From assembly GCF_964656455.1 (NCBI RefSeq), contig NC_135717.1, positions 1,612,001 through 1,676,000 on the forward strand: a DNA stretch of 64,000 nucleotides, given 5' to 3'. The DNA comes from Halichoerus grypus (taxonomy: Eukaryota > Chordata > Mammalia > Carnivora > Phocidae). Below are positions 37,076 through 49,400 of this stretch, piece after piece. Position 1 is the first letter of the stretch; each line of letters starts with the position of its first letter. The notes under the pieces are model-generated. The model ran no database searches and was not told where the DNA came from. It worked only from the letters and a program-made list of their open reading frames with translations. Position numbers and translations under genes: made by a program.

Positions 37076-40000
37076 TCTCCCACCTCTGCCCTGGCCCGCA
37101 CCACCACCGCCACCGACGAGGACTGGGGAGAGGGCTTGCAAGCTGCAGGGCCGGCAGGCGCCATGCCTGAGGGGCCCCTTCGACTCCGGCTTTGCTCGGA
37201 GGTCTGCATCGCGCAAGGGTGTTGAGCTCTCACTCATGCTTCTGCGTCTACGGAGATGGTCACGTGTGTTTCCCTCTATTAAAGCAGTCACACGAGCCCG
37301 TGCTCTGAGGGGAGGCACCCTATGTTGCTGCAGGTGCTCCCTCTGCTCCGTCTGCCCCCCCGTTAGTCCTTCTCCGGTGCCCCAGACAGTCACATCCAGG
37401 CTGACACCGACGCAGAGAGTCAGCACCTTCAAATCCTTCCCCGCCAGGCCGCGCTCCCAGGGCAAAGCTGTCCGTACCCGGGCACTCTCTGTGTGCTGCT
37501 GCTGAATTCCTCACTCAGCTTTCAAAGCCCTGGGATGAGGACATCCAAGAACCACACCCATGCACCCTCCTCCACACTGCAGCCTCCCCCGGGTGCAGGG
37601 CACCCCGCCCAGCCTAGTGCAGCATCCCTCCCACCCAGGACTCTCCAAGTCCCAAAGCCCAACTGCCTCCAACCAGATGACCTGCATGCTGGAGACAGGT
37701 GTCCAGCAACGTCCGGGTAGACAGGCCTGCCTGGCAGGGGAGGAAACAGCCAAGGGCCTTCCCTACTAGTTTACACTGCCTGACTGCCCCGGCCAACTCC
37801 ACCCAACTCTCCTGACACCTCTGGGCTCCTCGGGGCCTGAGAAATCCCAAACTGAGAGAAGGGTGACAAGAGTCATGCCGTGTGAACTTCAAGGAGTTCT
37901 GGTCTCTCCATGTGTCAGACCTGCTCTCTGTTCCCAACCTCTGCAAGGCCACAGGGCCCTCCGAGAATCTGCGGAAAGCCACAGCCCTGCGCACGGAGGA
38001 CAGCCCGTGCAGAGAATATCTGGTCTGAAACACCAGAAACTCAGAGACTGCAGGTATTTAAGGATCATAAAGAGGCTGGTCAAGAACAGAATAGGTGTGG
38101 GACAGCCAACGGGGGCCAGCCAGCCGCACCCAGGTGCACAGGACTGTAAGGCCACAGACCCCACAGCCCTGCTCCTCTGGGCCGCGGCCATAGCACACGA
38201 GTCCCACACAGAGCGGCAGAGGACCAGGAAGAGCCGCAGGCTGCAGGTGTGGGACCCCACTGCTCTAGAGGTGCAGGGATCAGGATCACGGGGGAGGGGG
38301 TGCCACCTAGTGGCGGCAGCCCTCAAAGCCCAGGAGACATGTGACGCGGGCCAGGGCCGGCAGTCAGGACACACGTCAAGTGACATGCCTTCAGTCCCAA
38401 AGTGACAGCAACGCTTTGGCCTCAAAGCCAAGAGACTCGAGCCTGCCGGGTCAAAAGGCCCTGCCTGCCCCTCCAGCTCCTACTTGGAGGGCATCTGCTG
38501 GACTCCAACCCACGGCCATCTCCCAGAGCTGGCTGGTAACGCTTTGGGGGGGCGGGCCCCTGAACTAGGACACACCCACACACGAACATGTTTCCACGGG
38601 GAGAAAGCAATGTTCTAGAAAGTCCTTCCATGAACAGATGTGGAAGATGAGGCACAAGCCACCCGCCCAACACATGAGGGCCAAGCTGGGGCCAGACACA
38701 CATCTAGCCCTTGGTGAGCAGGGTCTGAGCCAGGCCTCTCGTCCCCTGCCACACTGAACATGGCCAGGCTGACGGAGGGCATCCATCCTGGACCACTCCA
38801 GGCAGACCCAGCCACCCAGACAGCAGTCTCAGAGCTCGTGACCGGTGCTCACCCTTCCCTCCCGTGCCCCTCCTGCAGGGACCCCAGCTTTTCCCTGTGC
38901 CCTGTTTCCCTCTGCACGTTACCCACCCCATATTCAATTTCACCAGATGTGGGCTCCTACAAGTCACCCTCCCTGCTCAGAAATCTCTAACTGCCCAAAA
39001 CCTAGCAAAAAAAGGAGAGCCAAACTCCTCCTCACAGCACTCAAGGTCGTGCAAGACTCCAGTCCGGGGCCCGGCAGGCTGACCCACCGGGCCTGGGGAG
39101 TCTGCATTCGTACCCAACTCTCCACAGGGCTCTGGCAACAGGCCACACACCCATGTCACACGACACACGTACTCACTTCAGGGGGCGGAGTGGCCGGAGG
39201 CGAAGCCTGCCAAGCACCCTACCAGGGACAGGAGGGGTAGAGGAGCTGGGGTTTCCGAAGTGCCCCCGAGAGGGACCGCAGACAGGCTGACAAAGCACGT
39301 GAAAGAAAACCTGCCCCCCCTACAGGAGCCCCTCACCACGGGGTGCCAGGAGACCAGGACCACAAGGGTGCTCCACCGGCTTCTCGAGAAGCCTCCGGCT
39401 GCTCAGAAGGGACACGGGCCCCGCTCCGCAGCGCATGAGTGTGCTCATCTTCACACACACGGCGAAGCCCGCACTGCGTTCCCTGCACAGACCTGAAGGG
39501 GACACACTCACCAGGGGCCGGCAGGGACACCAGCTCTGCTCTACACAGTCCCCTCTCCTACCCCCGACCCCAACCCCTCACGTCTGACAGCCCTCAACCA
39601 CCCCCTTCCTCTCCCTCTCCCGGGCCCGGCCACCCGTTGAACACACGACACACAGACGCACAAGCAGGTGACCAGGCGGTCAGCTCCCTGCACGCCAGCC
39701 ACACTCAGAGAAGGCCTCTAGTTGGAAGTGAGACCGATCTTCCGCCACCCCTCCCCCAGGCTGGACCCACCAGACACTGACAAAGCTGCGGGGAAGGGGG
39801 AGTCCGCAGTGGAGCCCAGAGTCCTGGGGACCAAGGGACAGGCAGCAACGCTGGAGAAAGAGGGAAAGGGGCCCCCAGGAGGATGGGCGGGGAGCGGCGG
39901 AAAGATGCCTGCCCCGGCCATCCTCCCCAGCAGAGAACGACAGGCCAGCTCCCTGCCCGGCAGCCCCCACCACAGCCCCCCTGCATCCGGCCGCTCCCCT

Positions 40001-40419
40001 GCTGGCAACAGCTCGACACAGAGGGGCCCAGGTTGCTGCGGGGGCCTGACGGGCACAACAATCCTCCACGATGGCATTTCCCCTTTTCCCCCCAAAACTC
40101 AGTTCATCTCGTTTGTGTTTGCCTAAAAGGAATGGCCTGCCCCAAACGCAACTGCTCCCTGAGCATACACGGAGTCCCTTCGCAAAGCCCGACGGCGCAG
40201 GGCAATCAGATCCCTGCCAGCACTCGGCCACCAACCTTACGTGAGGAAGTTGCTCAGACTTCGGCAGGAGAGTCACTTCGGGCCCGTCCCCCCAACGGCG
40301 AAAGTACCTCACCCGACGTGAGCGGCCCCAGCAGGAGCCGCCCCGGCAGCCTCGAGCAGGGCGGCTGGGGGCGACGCCGGGGAGGGAGGGCCGTGCGGTC
40401 AGTGGCGCCCTCCGCCTAC
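37076..40419. other. Intron stretch, nothing recognised
   Basis: GC-rich unique sequence leading to coding exon 8's donor at 40419. No further MAD1 exon was found. Confidence 0.6.
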
Positions 40420-40481
40420 CTGATGCTCAAGCCCGTGGTCTGCTCCAGCCGCTCCCAGCTCTGCAGCTTTGCCAACAGCCT
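40420..40481 (-). CDS. MAD1L1: MAD1L1 coding exon 8 (residues 309-329)
   Basis: This short 62-nt exon encodes [20 protein letters not shown] plus AG of an Arg codon. The acceptor is cttgtctttccag and the donor ATCAG|GTAGGC. The match to the human [11 protein letters not shown]...GLSIR segment identifies it despite its small size. The following exon (expected to begin TPEDLSRF or similar) is not seen to the left. Confidence 0.93.
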
Positions 40482-43400
40482 CTGGAAAGACAAGGAGGTG
40501 AACACTAAGAGCACCGCGACCCCAGCATCTCCCTTCCGAGGCCTCCGCGGCCGCCTGCTGCCCTTCCTCATGCAACCCCACCTCAGGCCCCAGACCAAAG
40601 AGCCTCACGCAAAGGCAACAGCGATGAGGAGGATGTTAAGTCTCCCTGATCCCTCAGAACAACCTGCTCTTATCTCTGAGCTAAAGGCCGAAGCGCTCCG
40701 AGTCCGCCCCGGAGCAGACAGCTTACGCCCACCATGAGCACGCTCGGCCTCATTTGTTCGCGGTCCCACCGAGTCAGGTAAGAGTCTCAGCAGGGAAAGC
40801 ACCGAGGAGTAGGGACAAGGGTGGTAAATAGCCGCATGCGTGGTCCCATAAAAACAGCCCATGCCCCAGGGCAGACCTGGGCGCTGAAACCACAAGAACC
40901 CACTGCCTCTCCCACGTTCCAGGGGCTCCTCAGGACGCCGGGCCCCAGGGCAGACACATTTGGCCTTAGAGCCAAACTACCCCCAGCTGACATGGCCGAC
41001 TTGGGCCCAGGGCCCCACAGGGAGAACAGGAGGTGGGGACATCGCCTGCCCGGCCACACTCTGACCCACATCCCACGTTAGAGTTTCCCCCACCTCTTCC
41101 AGAATGTAAGCAATGTGAGGGCAAGGACCATGTGCCTCTGTCTGGCCTCCCCCCACCCCCTGCCCGGGCCAAGCGCCCTGCTCGCATCACTGCATTCACT
41201 CCGTCACCGGACGGCCCTATCACGTGCGGGGCACGGCTGGTTAACGACTCTGTCGCTGGAGCCGATGCTCAGTGACCATCCCCCAAAGGCCAGGCACTGT
41301 TTAAGCACGGGACGTGAATTCATCGAGCCCTCCTGACCCTGCAAGGCAGACACTGTTCCTCCTCATTATACAGGCAGACGGAGAGGGTGAGTCACTTGCC
41401 CAGGGTCACACAGCCACCAAGCATCCATGGCGGGATTTCACGCAAGGCAGTGTGACTCTGGAGACAGGATTTTAACCAATTTCAGAATTGCTGAGAGGAA
41501 ACACGGCTCTGTCTGGAGCTGCGTCTTCAGGCTAAGTCCATACGGAAGCCAGCGTCCTAGAGGAGCTCGGCTCCCACCCTGCGAGGCCAGAGGCGGCCCG
41601 TCTGGCCAAGTGCAGGCAGCTGCCAGCACAGCCCATGACCCAGGCAACAAAGAGGGCCCCGTGGCTTGGAGGAGGAGAGCAAGGCCACGTGCTGGTGTCA
41701 CTTGGGTACCCTGGGGGAGACAGCTTCTGCGCCCCCGCACGCGCACGAGCGAGAAGCGGGATGCTTGCAGCACCAAGTCCTGCGGCCAGCTCTGCCACAT
41801 CGCCCCACAAAACGCCACTGGGAGTCCAAGAGCAGAAGAAATGGAGCCCGGGCACCTGCTCACATCTGCGGGTGGGAACGAGGTTGGTGTCAGGTTTCCC
41901 ACACGGCCTCCTCTCTCTGACTCACTACCTGTATCAGCTCTCCCATTTCCGCCGGGCGGCCGAGAACACAACGCACGCTCTTACAGCTCCTTCTGGAGGC
42001 TCTTGGGAAGAACCCATTTCCAGCCCTCTCCAGCTTCTAGAGGCCCTCCTCCGTCTCCCACACCAGAGCAGCGGGGGGGTTGGGTCCTCCCCACATGACA
42101 CCTCTCTGACTCCCCCACGCGTCCCCTGCCCATGCGAGGATGCCTGACCACCGGGCCACTGCGCTCCCCAGCCGAGCCTCCCCGCCACGGGCTGGCTCAC
42201 GAGGGCCTGCACAGGAGGCCGGGCACAGTTCTGGGGCCACTGTTCAGGCCACCAGCAGCCCAGCACTTCCACGTTTCAGGAGGGGAACTGGAACACTGGA
42301 CTGAAACACCCAGTGTCCCCCGGACAGACAGAGGACACCCACAGGGAACAGCCCACTGTCCCCGGGGCCCCACCTCCTTCTCCAGCTCCAGGACGACCAG
42401 ACTCTCCTGCATCTTCTCCTGCCGTCCCAGCCGCCGCCGCAGCCCCTCCAGCTCCTCCCTGAGCAGCCCATTGGTCTCTCGCATCTCCCTGGCAAGGCCG
42501 GAAACATGTCCGTCAACACACCGGGCACCTGGGGACGGGGGAGGGAGGAGGGGGAGGGCAGCCTGGCCCCGCCCCGCGCCCCGCCCCACCCCTGCCCCGC
42601 CCTGCACCCCGCCCGCCTCACCGCAGGTAGGCGCTCTCCTCCCGCAGCTGCTTCAGCTCCCTCTCCATCTTGGGCAGCCGCACCAGCTCAGACTTCATAT
42701 TCTTCACGACCGCAGCATCCTGTTCCTGCAGGGACAGCTTCTGCTCCAGATCCTGAGGGAGGCCAGGGACAGAGAGGACAAAGTCGACCACCATGGCCCG
42801 GCCCCGCTCCAAAACACCAGGGTGCCTCTGTGCGGAGTCCTCCGCGTTCCCTTCCAGGGGCACCCCGACGTGGCGCTACAGGCTGGGGTCACACCTCGGT
42901 GCTGCACCGCCCTCGGGCACGGGGCCCCGGCGCACACCTGCCCAAGGACAGGCAGCCAAGGCTCCCCGAATAAGCACGTCGGTCCAACACAGCACTCCTC
43001 CCCTGCCAGACCCGCTCCAGCCACACTAGAGCCCGCGTAACAAGTGAGTCTTCTGCACGTTGCGGACAAAAGCCTTTCCTTCACGACCTGCAGTCCCCTC
43101 GAGACACACTGGGGACAGCTGGCATCCGTCAGCGACAAGTCAAGGAACAAGCTCAGTGCATGAGACCAGGACCAAGTCAGTGAGTCCACAGACATTAAAA
43201 GGCGCAGCTCTGCGGCCCGTGCAGGCCCAGCAGCGGGGCCAGGGCCACACAGGACACAGGTAAGTCTGGGAGAAGGGCAGACACTGCGCCATGCAGGCGA
43301 GCCCGCTGCGGGAGGCGGGCCAGCGGGTGTGCAGCGGGGAGGGGCCAGAGCCGGGCGGGCACCACGGCCAGAGAACGGCATGTGGGAGAGCAGAGGCGGG

Positions 43401-46400
43401 GGGGCCAGGAGGCCGAGGCCTGACAGGGAAGCAACGCTGGGGGGAGGTGGGGGGCAGCAGCCCCAGCCCCGAGCACGGCACACACAGAGACAAGCGACAG
43501 TGTCCACAGTACGTGGGCACAGGCAGCTCATGGTCCCTGGACACCCGAAGCGTGCCCCGGCTAAAGCGGCTGGATGGCTGAGACCACCACCAGGACGTCC
43601 ACCAGGCCCAGCCTGCGCCTGAGACGGAGTAACGCACCCTGATCCGCTGCTCCTGGTCGGCCCTCGCCTCCTGGCTGGCCTGGAGCCCCTGAACCTTCTG
43701 ATTCGCCTCCTGACATTTCCTACGAGAGAAAAGCACAGCGCGTGCAGACAGAGGCGGGTAGTAAAGCCAGCAGTTACCCTCACCTACAGGCTCTCCAGTG
43801 TGCACCCCCCAAACCCCAGGGCACTGGGGCCTCGGTCTCCTCGGGTCACACCCCCAGCTCTCTTCCCTTGCCTCTGCTGCGCGCCCCTGGTACGGCCGCA
43901 GCCGAGGCCCCTCCCGTGACCCCCCCACGCCCCCAACCCTACCCAGGAGCGTCCAGAGCTCTCCTAGGACAACACCTGCGAAGGTAAAGGCCGAGATCCC
44001 AGGGACAGAATTCCGCCCTCTGACCTTTCAGACGTCCACGCCTGCTCAGAAGGCGGCCTCTGCCTGTACGGCCCCTCCGGCCCACACCCCACCCACCCCA
44101 GGGGCGCCCAGCCCCCGGCGAGGGAAGAAATGACTGCTCCCTGCTGTTGTTCTCAGAACATTTAAAACACTCATCATCCTCACTTCAGCGGTCCCTGTGT
44201 CTGCCGCCAACAGCCTATGGACGGGGAGGACAGACCCGAAGGGCACCTGTAGGTCCTCGGGGCTCGGCACAGACGGCACGCGTGAACACTGGGTGCACAG
44301 ACCACAGAGGGCACAGGATGACGAGCCAAGGCCTTCCTGTTCACGGTCTCCCACACCAGTAACCACCGGATGTGCAGCCCGGCACAGGCCCCAGCAGGCT
44401 TCAGCCTGACCGGACCCAGGGCGACCCGCGGGCAGGCTCACCCGGCAAAGGGGCAGGGCCCCACCCCAGCGCAGCCACTCACTTGTGCTGCAAGGCCAGC
44501 TGCTCCTTGAGCTCCTGCCTCTCAGACTCCAGGCTCTTCACCTGCATCTCCTGGTTCATCACGCTCCACTGCAACTCGGAGACCCTCGCCTTCAGCGCGC
44601 TGATGGTCTAAAGGGGGGGGGACACGGCTGCTGCTTACGGGCTGTGACGCACACACAGAGGTGAGCTCCTGACCCACAAGCCCACGGGACAAATGGCCCC
44701 AAAAGAGCCTGCACCTGCCACCCCCCTCCTGTGGGCAGGGACCGAGCCCTCTTCTCCTTTCCGACCCACGACCTGGGCGGGGACGCCACACCTCAACCCA
44801 ACGCCAGAGTATCCTGGCCTGCGGCCGGCCTCGCACTTCCCTCAAGCAAATGGGAAAAGACTGGGTCATGGGGATGGGCTGCCTGCCGAGAGGCCCGTGC
44901 CCCATGATATCTGTCACTTGGGACCCTCGCTTGTGCCCAGTGTGCTTGTGCGGCTCCCCGCACCGCACCTGCCCCGAATGAACCCCCACCATGCCCCCAT
45001 CCCAGCTAAACACTCCCTGGGAACCACAGCCACGTCCTGCCAAGAAGTCAGAAATGGGGGACTGAGGCCGTCTTCAGAACGATGCTACGGGAGCCCCCCA
45101 GGATGGAGGAGCCACGGGAATGCCTCAGCCAGAAGGCAAGAATGGGGCCAAACATCCACCCCTGGGGAAAGCGCAGGCATGCCCTCAGCCAGAAAGCCGG
45201 GGCTGGGGAGGCTGGCCCAGGGCCAAGCCTCTGGACTTTCAGGGGCAGACCTACTGCCCTTCCATCAGACTGCACCCTCACCAGGTGACCTCTCAGTGAC
45301 CATCTGGTGACCGCTCTCCCTCTATGGCTTTCCCAGGAGAAGCCAGCTCACCAATCAGGCCACCAGGGAAGCCCACTCAGAAGCATCCCTGTAAATTAAC
45401 CTCCTGGACCAGAGGACAGGGACCCAGTCCAGCAAACGCCCCGCAGTGAGGGACACCAGCAGTCCCAGGGCAACCCCTGCCAACAAGGAGGCTGACACGC
45501 TCTCACATGGCCCGGGGGCCCACACCAACCCAGGACCCACGTTCCCCAGGGGAGGCTGACACAGGCCGTCCACATCCCTTACTCCATCCATCTGCTCTGT
45601 TACAAGGGTGCCTATCAACCCACGCATCACAGAAGAATGGAGCCTAAAATACATTTAACTAGGAAAACAACCTTTGAGAAGTCTTCCTGAATCCAATTAA
45701 CGCACACAGGACCCGGCTGCGGGGAAGCCCGGCGGCCAGCAGGAGGACTTCCCGGGGACGAGCATACGACCCAGGCACGGTGGGGAGAGCGCATGCAGGG
45801 GCAGTGATGATGGAGTCACCAGGGAAGGCTTCTCCAAGGAGGTACAAATAACAGAAACAAAATTCAGGGTCCTCCATCCTGACTGGCCGCCACCTTCCCA
45901 CCCTGGCCCCTCTCTCATCCTCTTTGCAACCTGTGTGGCAAGGGTCTCCCCCTACCTCGCTCTTCACTGAACAGAGCGCAGGCCCCGCCCTCCCCCACGG
46001 GCCCCACACCAGCCTCCAGAACGCAGCCTAGGCAAGCCAAGGGCAGCAAGGGGACTTGTCTTGAGGCCGATCACAGCTCCTCTCCTGCCAACATCCACAT
46101 CAGAAGACAGATGTAGGAACAACCTTAACATGCTCTCCAGCGTTGCCACGGCAAAAATAACCTGCAGCCTGCTTCCCGAGATCTATCAGGTCGAGAAAAG
46201 CACGCAGAGACAGAATACCAATGATCTCGTGCCCTGCTCCCTCCCCGGGCAGTGCTTCATCCTCTTCCTCACTGCACCTGTGATCCGCAGCACCGCAGCA
46301 AAGGGACGGGGAAGGTCAGGAGAGTCCAGTTTCCACCAGCATCAATGTCTGGGCTCTGTTTCTAAGATTTATACAACTTTCAACTCGTAGAGACAGTAAG

Positions 46401-49400
46401 AACTACAGGTCACGTATGCGCTGCCTTCAAAGACATTCTCAAATACTAACAGACCTGCTAATAACCAAAGAAATGCAAATCCAGGGGCAACACTACACCT
46501 TTGGGAAGGGGGAAAAAAAACCCACAAGTCCTTCCAGAAGATACCACCATCCGTGACAGGTAAGGCCACAGGGAACCCAGAGCCCTCAACAACGGCGCCA
46601 GGACAACACAGCACTGGTAGCAAAAGCCAGACGCTGTCCCCAGAGACCTGAAACCCCGTTCCCAGGAGTACGTCAACATCAGTAACAGAAGTCAACAGCC
46701 ACGTGCGACCTGCCGCATGGGTGTGCGTGTACATACGTCTACCAGGATGCGTGCACGTAAGCAAAGTTTTTATACGACGAAATGCACACTACTCAACCAC
46801 TAAAAGTCACAATTACAAAAACTAAGTGTTTGATTTATGACCTGAAGGCCGCAGAGTGGAAAAGGAGTATTTTTACTAGGATTACGACAATGCAAACACT
46901 GCACGCACACAGCAAGGAGGCGGAGGAAACCGCCCAGCGCCGTGGTAGGAGCACCCTAGGGCACCCACGCCTCTCTCCCGAGAAACGACACCCCTGGGAC
47001 AGCCCTCACCTCGCCGGCCGCGGCCAGGCCGTCCTCCTTCTCCCGCAGCTTCTGGCCGGCGGCGTCCAGGCTCTGCTTACACAGCCTATGGCGCTCCAGC
47101 TGCTCCTTCATCTTCTCCTCCGCCTCGGCCTCCCGCTCCTGCAGCTGCCGAATGTGCGTCAGGAGCTCCTGGTTGCGATCCACCTCGCGCTGCCAGAGTG
47201 GGGAGAGTAAGTGGGAGCCGGGAGGCCCACCCCACCCCTCCCTCAGGACGGGGACCCCTCCTACACCAGTACCAGCCACGCAGCAGGCCCCGCTCACACC
47301 AGCAGAGGCCAGGCCCCTCCAGGCACGTCCTCTCCCACAGACCTGCAGAACCACCGTGCGTCTTATGCTGGGAAGGCAGCCCCAGGACTGAGACTCCTCA
47401 CTCTGATGGACCCGGGTGGTCTCGGGAGACGGCAGTCAGCCACTTAGGAGCTCACCCTCAGCCCCAGAAGCAAAGGGACCACCAAGCGGGCACCTGATGC
47501 TGCTGCCCTCTGGCCTCTCCCTGGGAGGCAGCGCTGCAGAAGGCCCAGCAGCGCACCCGAGGCAAGTGCTCAGGCCAGGCGTCTCCAGCCCAGCACCACG
47601 GAGGACCTGATGAACACAGAGGGACACGGCCCGCGCGAGGGGGCTGCAAGTCTGGCCTCAAAGAGTCGGGGGACCCTTCCACAATGCAGGGCCCTGGGCA
47701 GCCCCACCCCAGAGCAGGACATAGCATCTCTACTCAGGCTGCCCATCCCAAGTTCACACAGGCAGTCCCTGCAGGTCCCCAGACCTCAGACACCAACCAG
47801 TTTCACCATCTGAGAGGTTCTGAGATCCCCACCCGTGGCCAAACTGGAAGTCCCTGAAAAACCACGACAGATGTCCAAGACGCAAAGGGACAATTTGAAA
47901 GCCACCAGCTCAGATGGTTCCAGCTCACATTCAACTATGTCTGTGGGTGGGAAGGGAAAGGCCTCTCAGAGGGAGGCCAAGCCCAGCGAGGACCTGGGAT
48001 TAGCTCAGCCCTGCACGCTTCGATTTCCCCAAGAAAAGACTTCTACCAACCGTGAGACAATCCCAACTCGTTCCAACGCATTCTAAGCACCTTTAAGGTG
48101 CCGCGGTCTGCACTACACCCTGGAGACCCAAGGCCGCCAGGACAGGTCTTGCCCTTGATGGACCAATGGCTCAGGAAAATTCCAATGGCTCCATACCCCC
48201 TGCCATCTGCCCGAGAGTCAGGGTAGTAGCACCAACACCCCAGTTCCTACTACCTGATGGCCCCTGGTGCCACCTTCGGCCCTAATAATGCACTTTTAAG
48301 AGCAGCAAGATTCCCACGGCCTTTCCCTGTCCCTTCCCACTAGTTCCTCCAGGACTGTCCCTCCTAGGACGACCCAGAACACCAGCTAAAGCCCCACCTT
48401 AGGAGGAAGCCCTGGGAGCAACACCAGAGCAATGGCAAGGCCGTGGGACCCACGCGTAGGCCATGTTCCTGGGCTACTAGGCCCACGCGGCACAGCACAG
48501 CCAGAAGCCTGCACACCAGGGTCGAAGACATCCACCAGCATCACACGCTGGAAGACAGCCGCTATTTTTACAGGACTAGGAAAACGTGCAAATATGCCAC
48601 ATAAGGCAAGAATGGGGCCAGACATCCCCCCTTGGGGAAAGCGCAGGCAGGTCAGAGGCATGCCGGTCCAATGCTTTGCCTAAGTCTTGGCAGCATTTCC
48701 ACAAATCATGAGCACTCATTGAAAACCTCTGGCAAAGTGCTGTTGATCGAAGCAAAAAAAGGGATCTATGCCCTCAGTAAAAGCCTAGTACCTTCCCTAG
48801 GTAATGGGGGGTTGCATTTGCCCAGTCTGCCCTGAGTAAGCCAGGGACAACAGGAAGTACCCCCAAGACTGGAGATCCTTGCTCTGAGGCCCTATAACCA
48901 CGTGAGCAAAATTGGTCCGGCCTGGGCCTGAGACCTTTACACAACCCGGTGACTTTCTAAGCCTGTCATCCTGTGGTACCTCGTATTTCTGCTGGATTTA
49001 CACCCCAAGTCTTCGGGGCAGGGGGGAGTGGGGGCTGGGGTGGGGGTGGCAGGGAGCCCAGCAGAGAAGCATGCGCGCAGACAGCCGTCCCCCGGGCACT
49101 GCCCCCCTCGAGGACATCAAGCATAGCTGCTGGCTATGGCCAAACCAGGCCGTCCCCGGCAACCCAGAGGCAGAGCCCCCAGGCTCCCTGCCGGAGGCTT
49201 GCCTGCCTCAGGGCCTGGCGGGCACCGTGCTCCTGCTCGCACCCACCTCATAGCGCCTGGCACTGGTGCTGGCCGCCCGCTCCAGCTCCACTCGAGCTCT
49301 CTTGTGGCTCAGCTCCATCTGTATCTTCTCCCGCTCCACCTGGATGACCTGGGACTTGGAACGGATCCGCTCCGCTCGTTCCTCCAGCTGACCAGGTCAC

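Larger units (their letters stand above)
1..40419 (-). other. MAD1L1: MAD1L1 large intron (downstream of coding exon 8); no exon recognised
   Basis: By gene order this whole stretch should be transcribed as MAD1L1 intron. I looked for the reverse complement of the next MAD1 exons (segments around VVELQQREL, RQVSGQLLEERKK, KERDGMRAI, the MAD2-binding region and the C-terminal domain) and found none. The sequence is GC-rich with many CpGs and contains the repeats listed separately. Long open frames here (for example 9028-9972 and 28687-29787 on plus, 9099-10061 on minus) lack protein-family features and have open counterparts in other frames, as expected of stop-poor GC-rich DNA. Confidence 0.8.

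Noticed and set aside
1..40419. Remaining MAD1L1 exons (MAD2-binding and C-terminal parts)
   Set aside because: Looked for reverse-complement signatures of the known downstream MAD1 segments and found none; they are expected beyond the left edge.
44046..44441. Possible next MAD1 exon (minus frame contains a PEDL-like stretch)
   Set aside because: Only a chance four-residue match to the expected start of the next MAD1 exon; wrong gene order (it lies between coding exons 4 and 5) and no matching splice sites.
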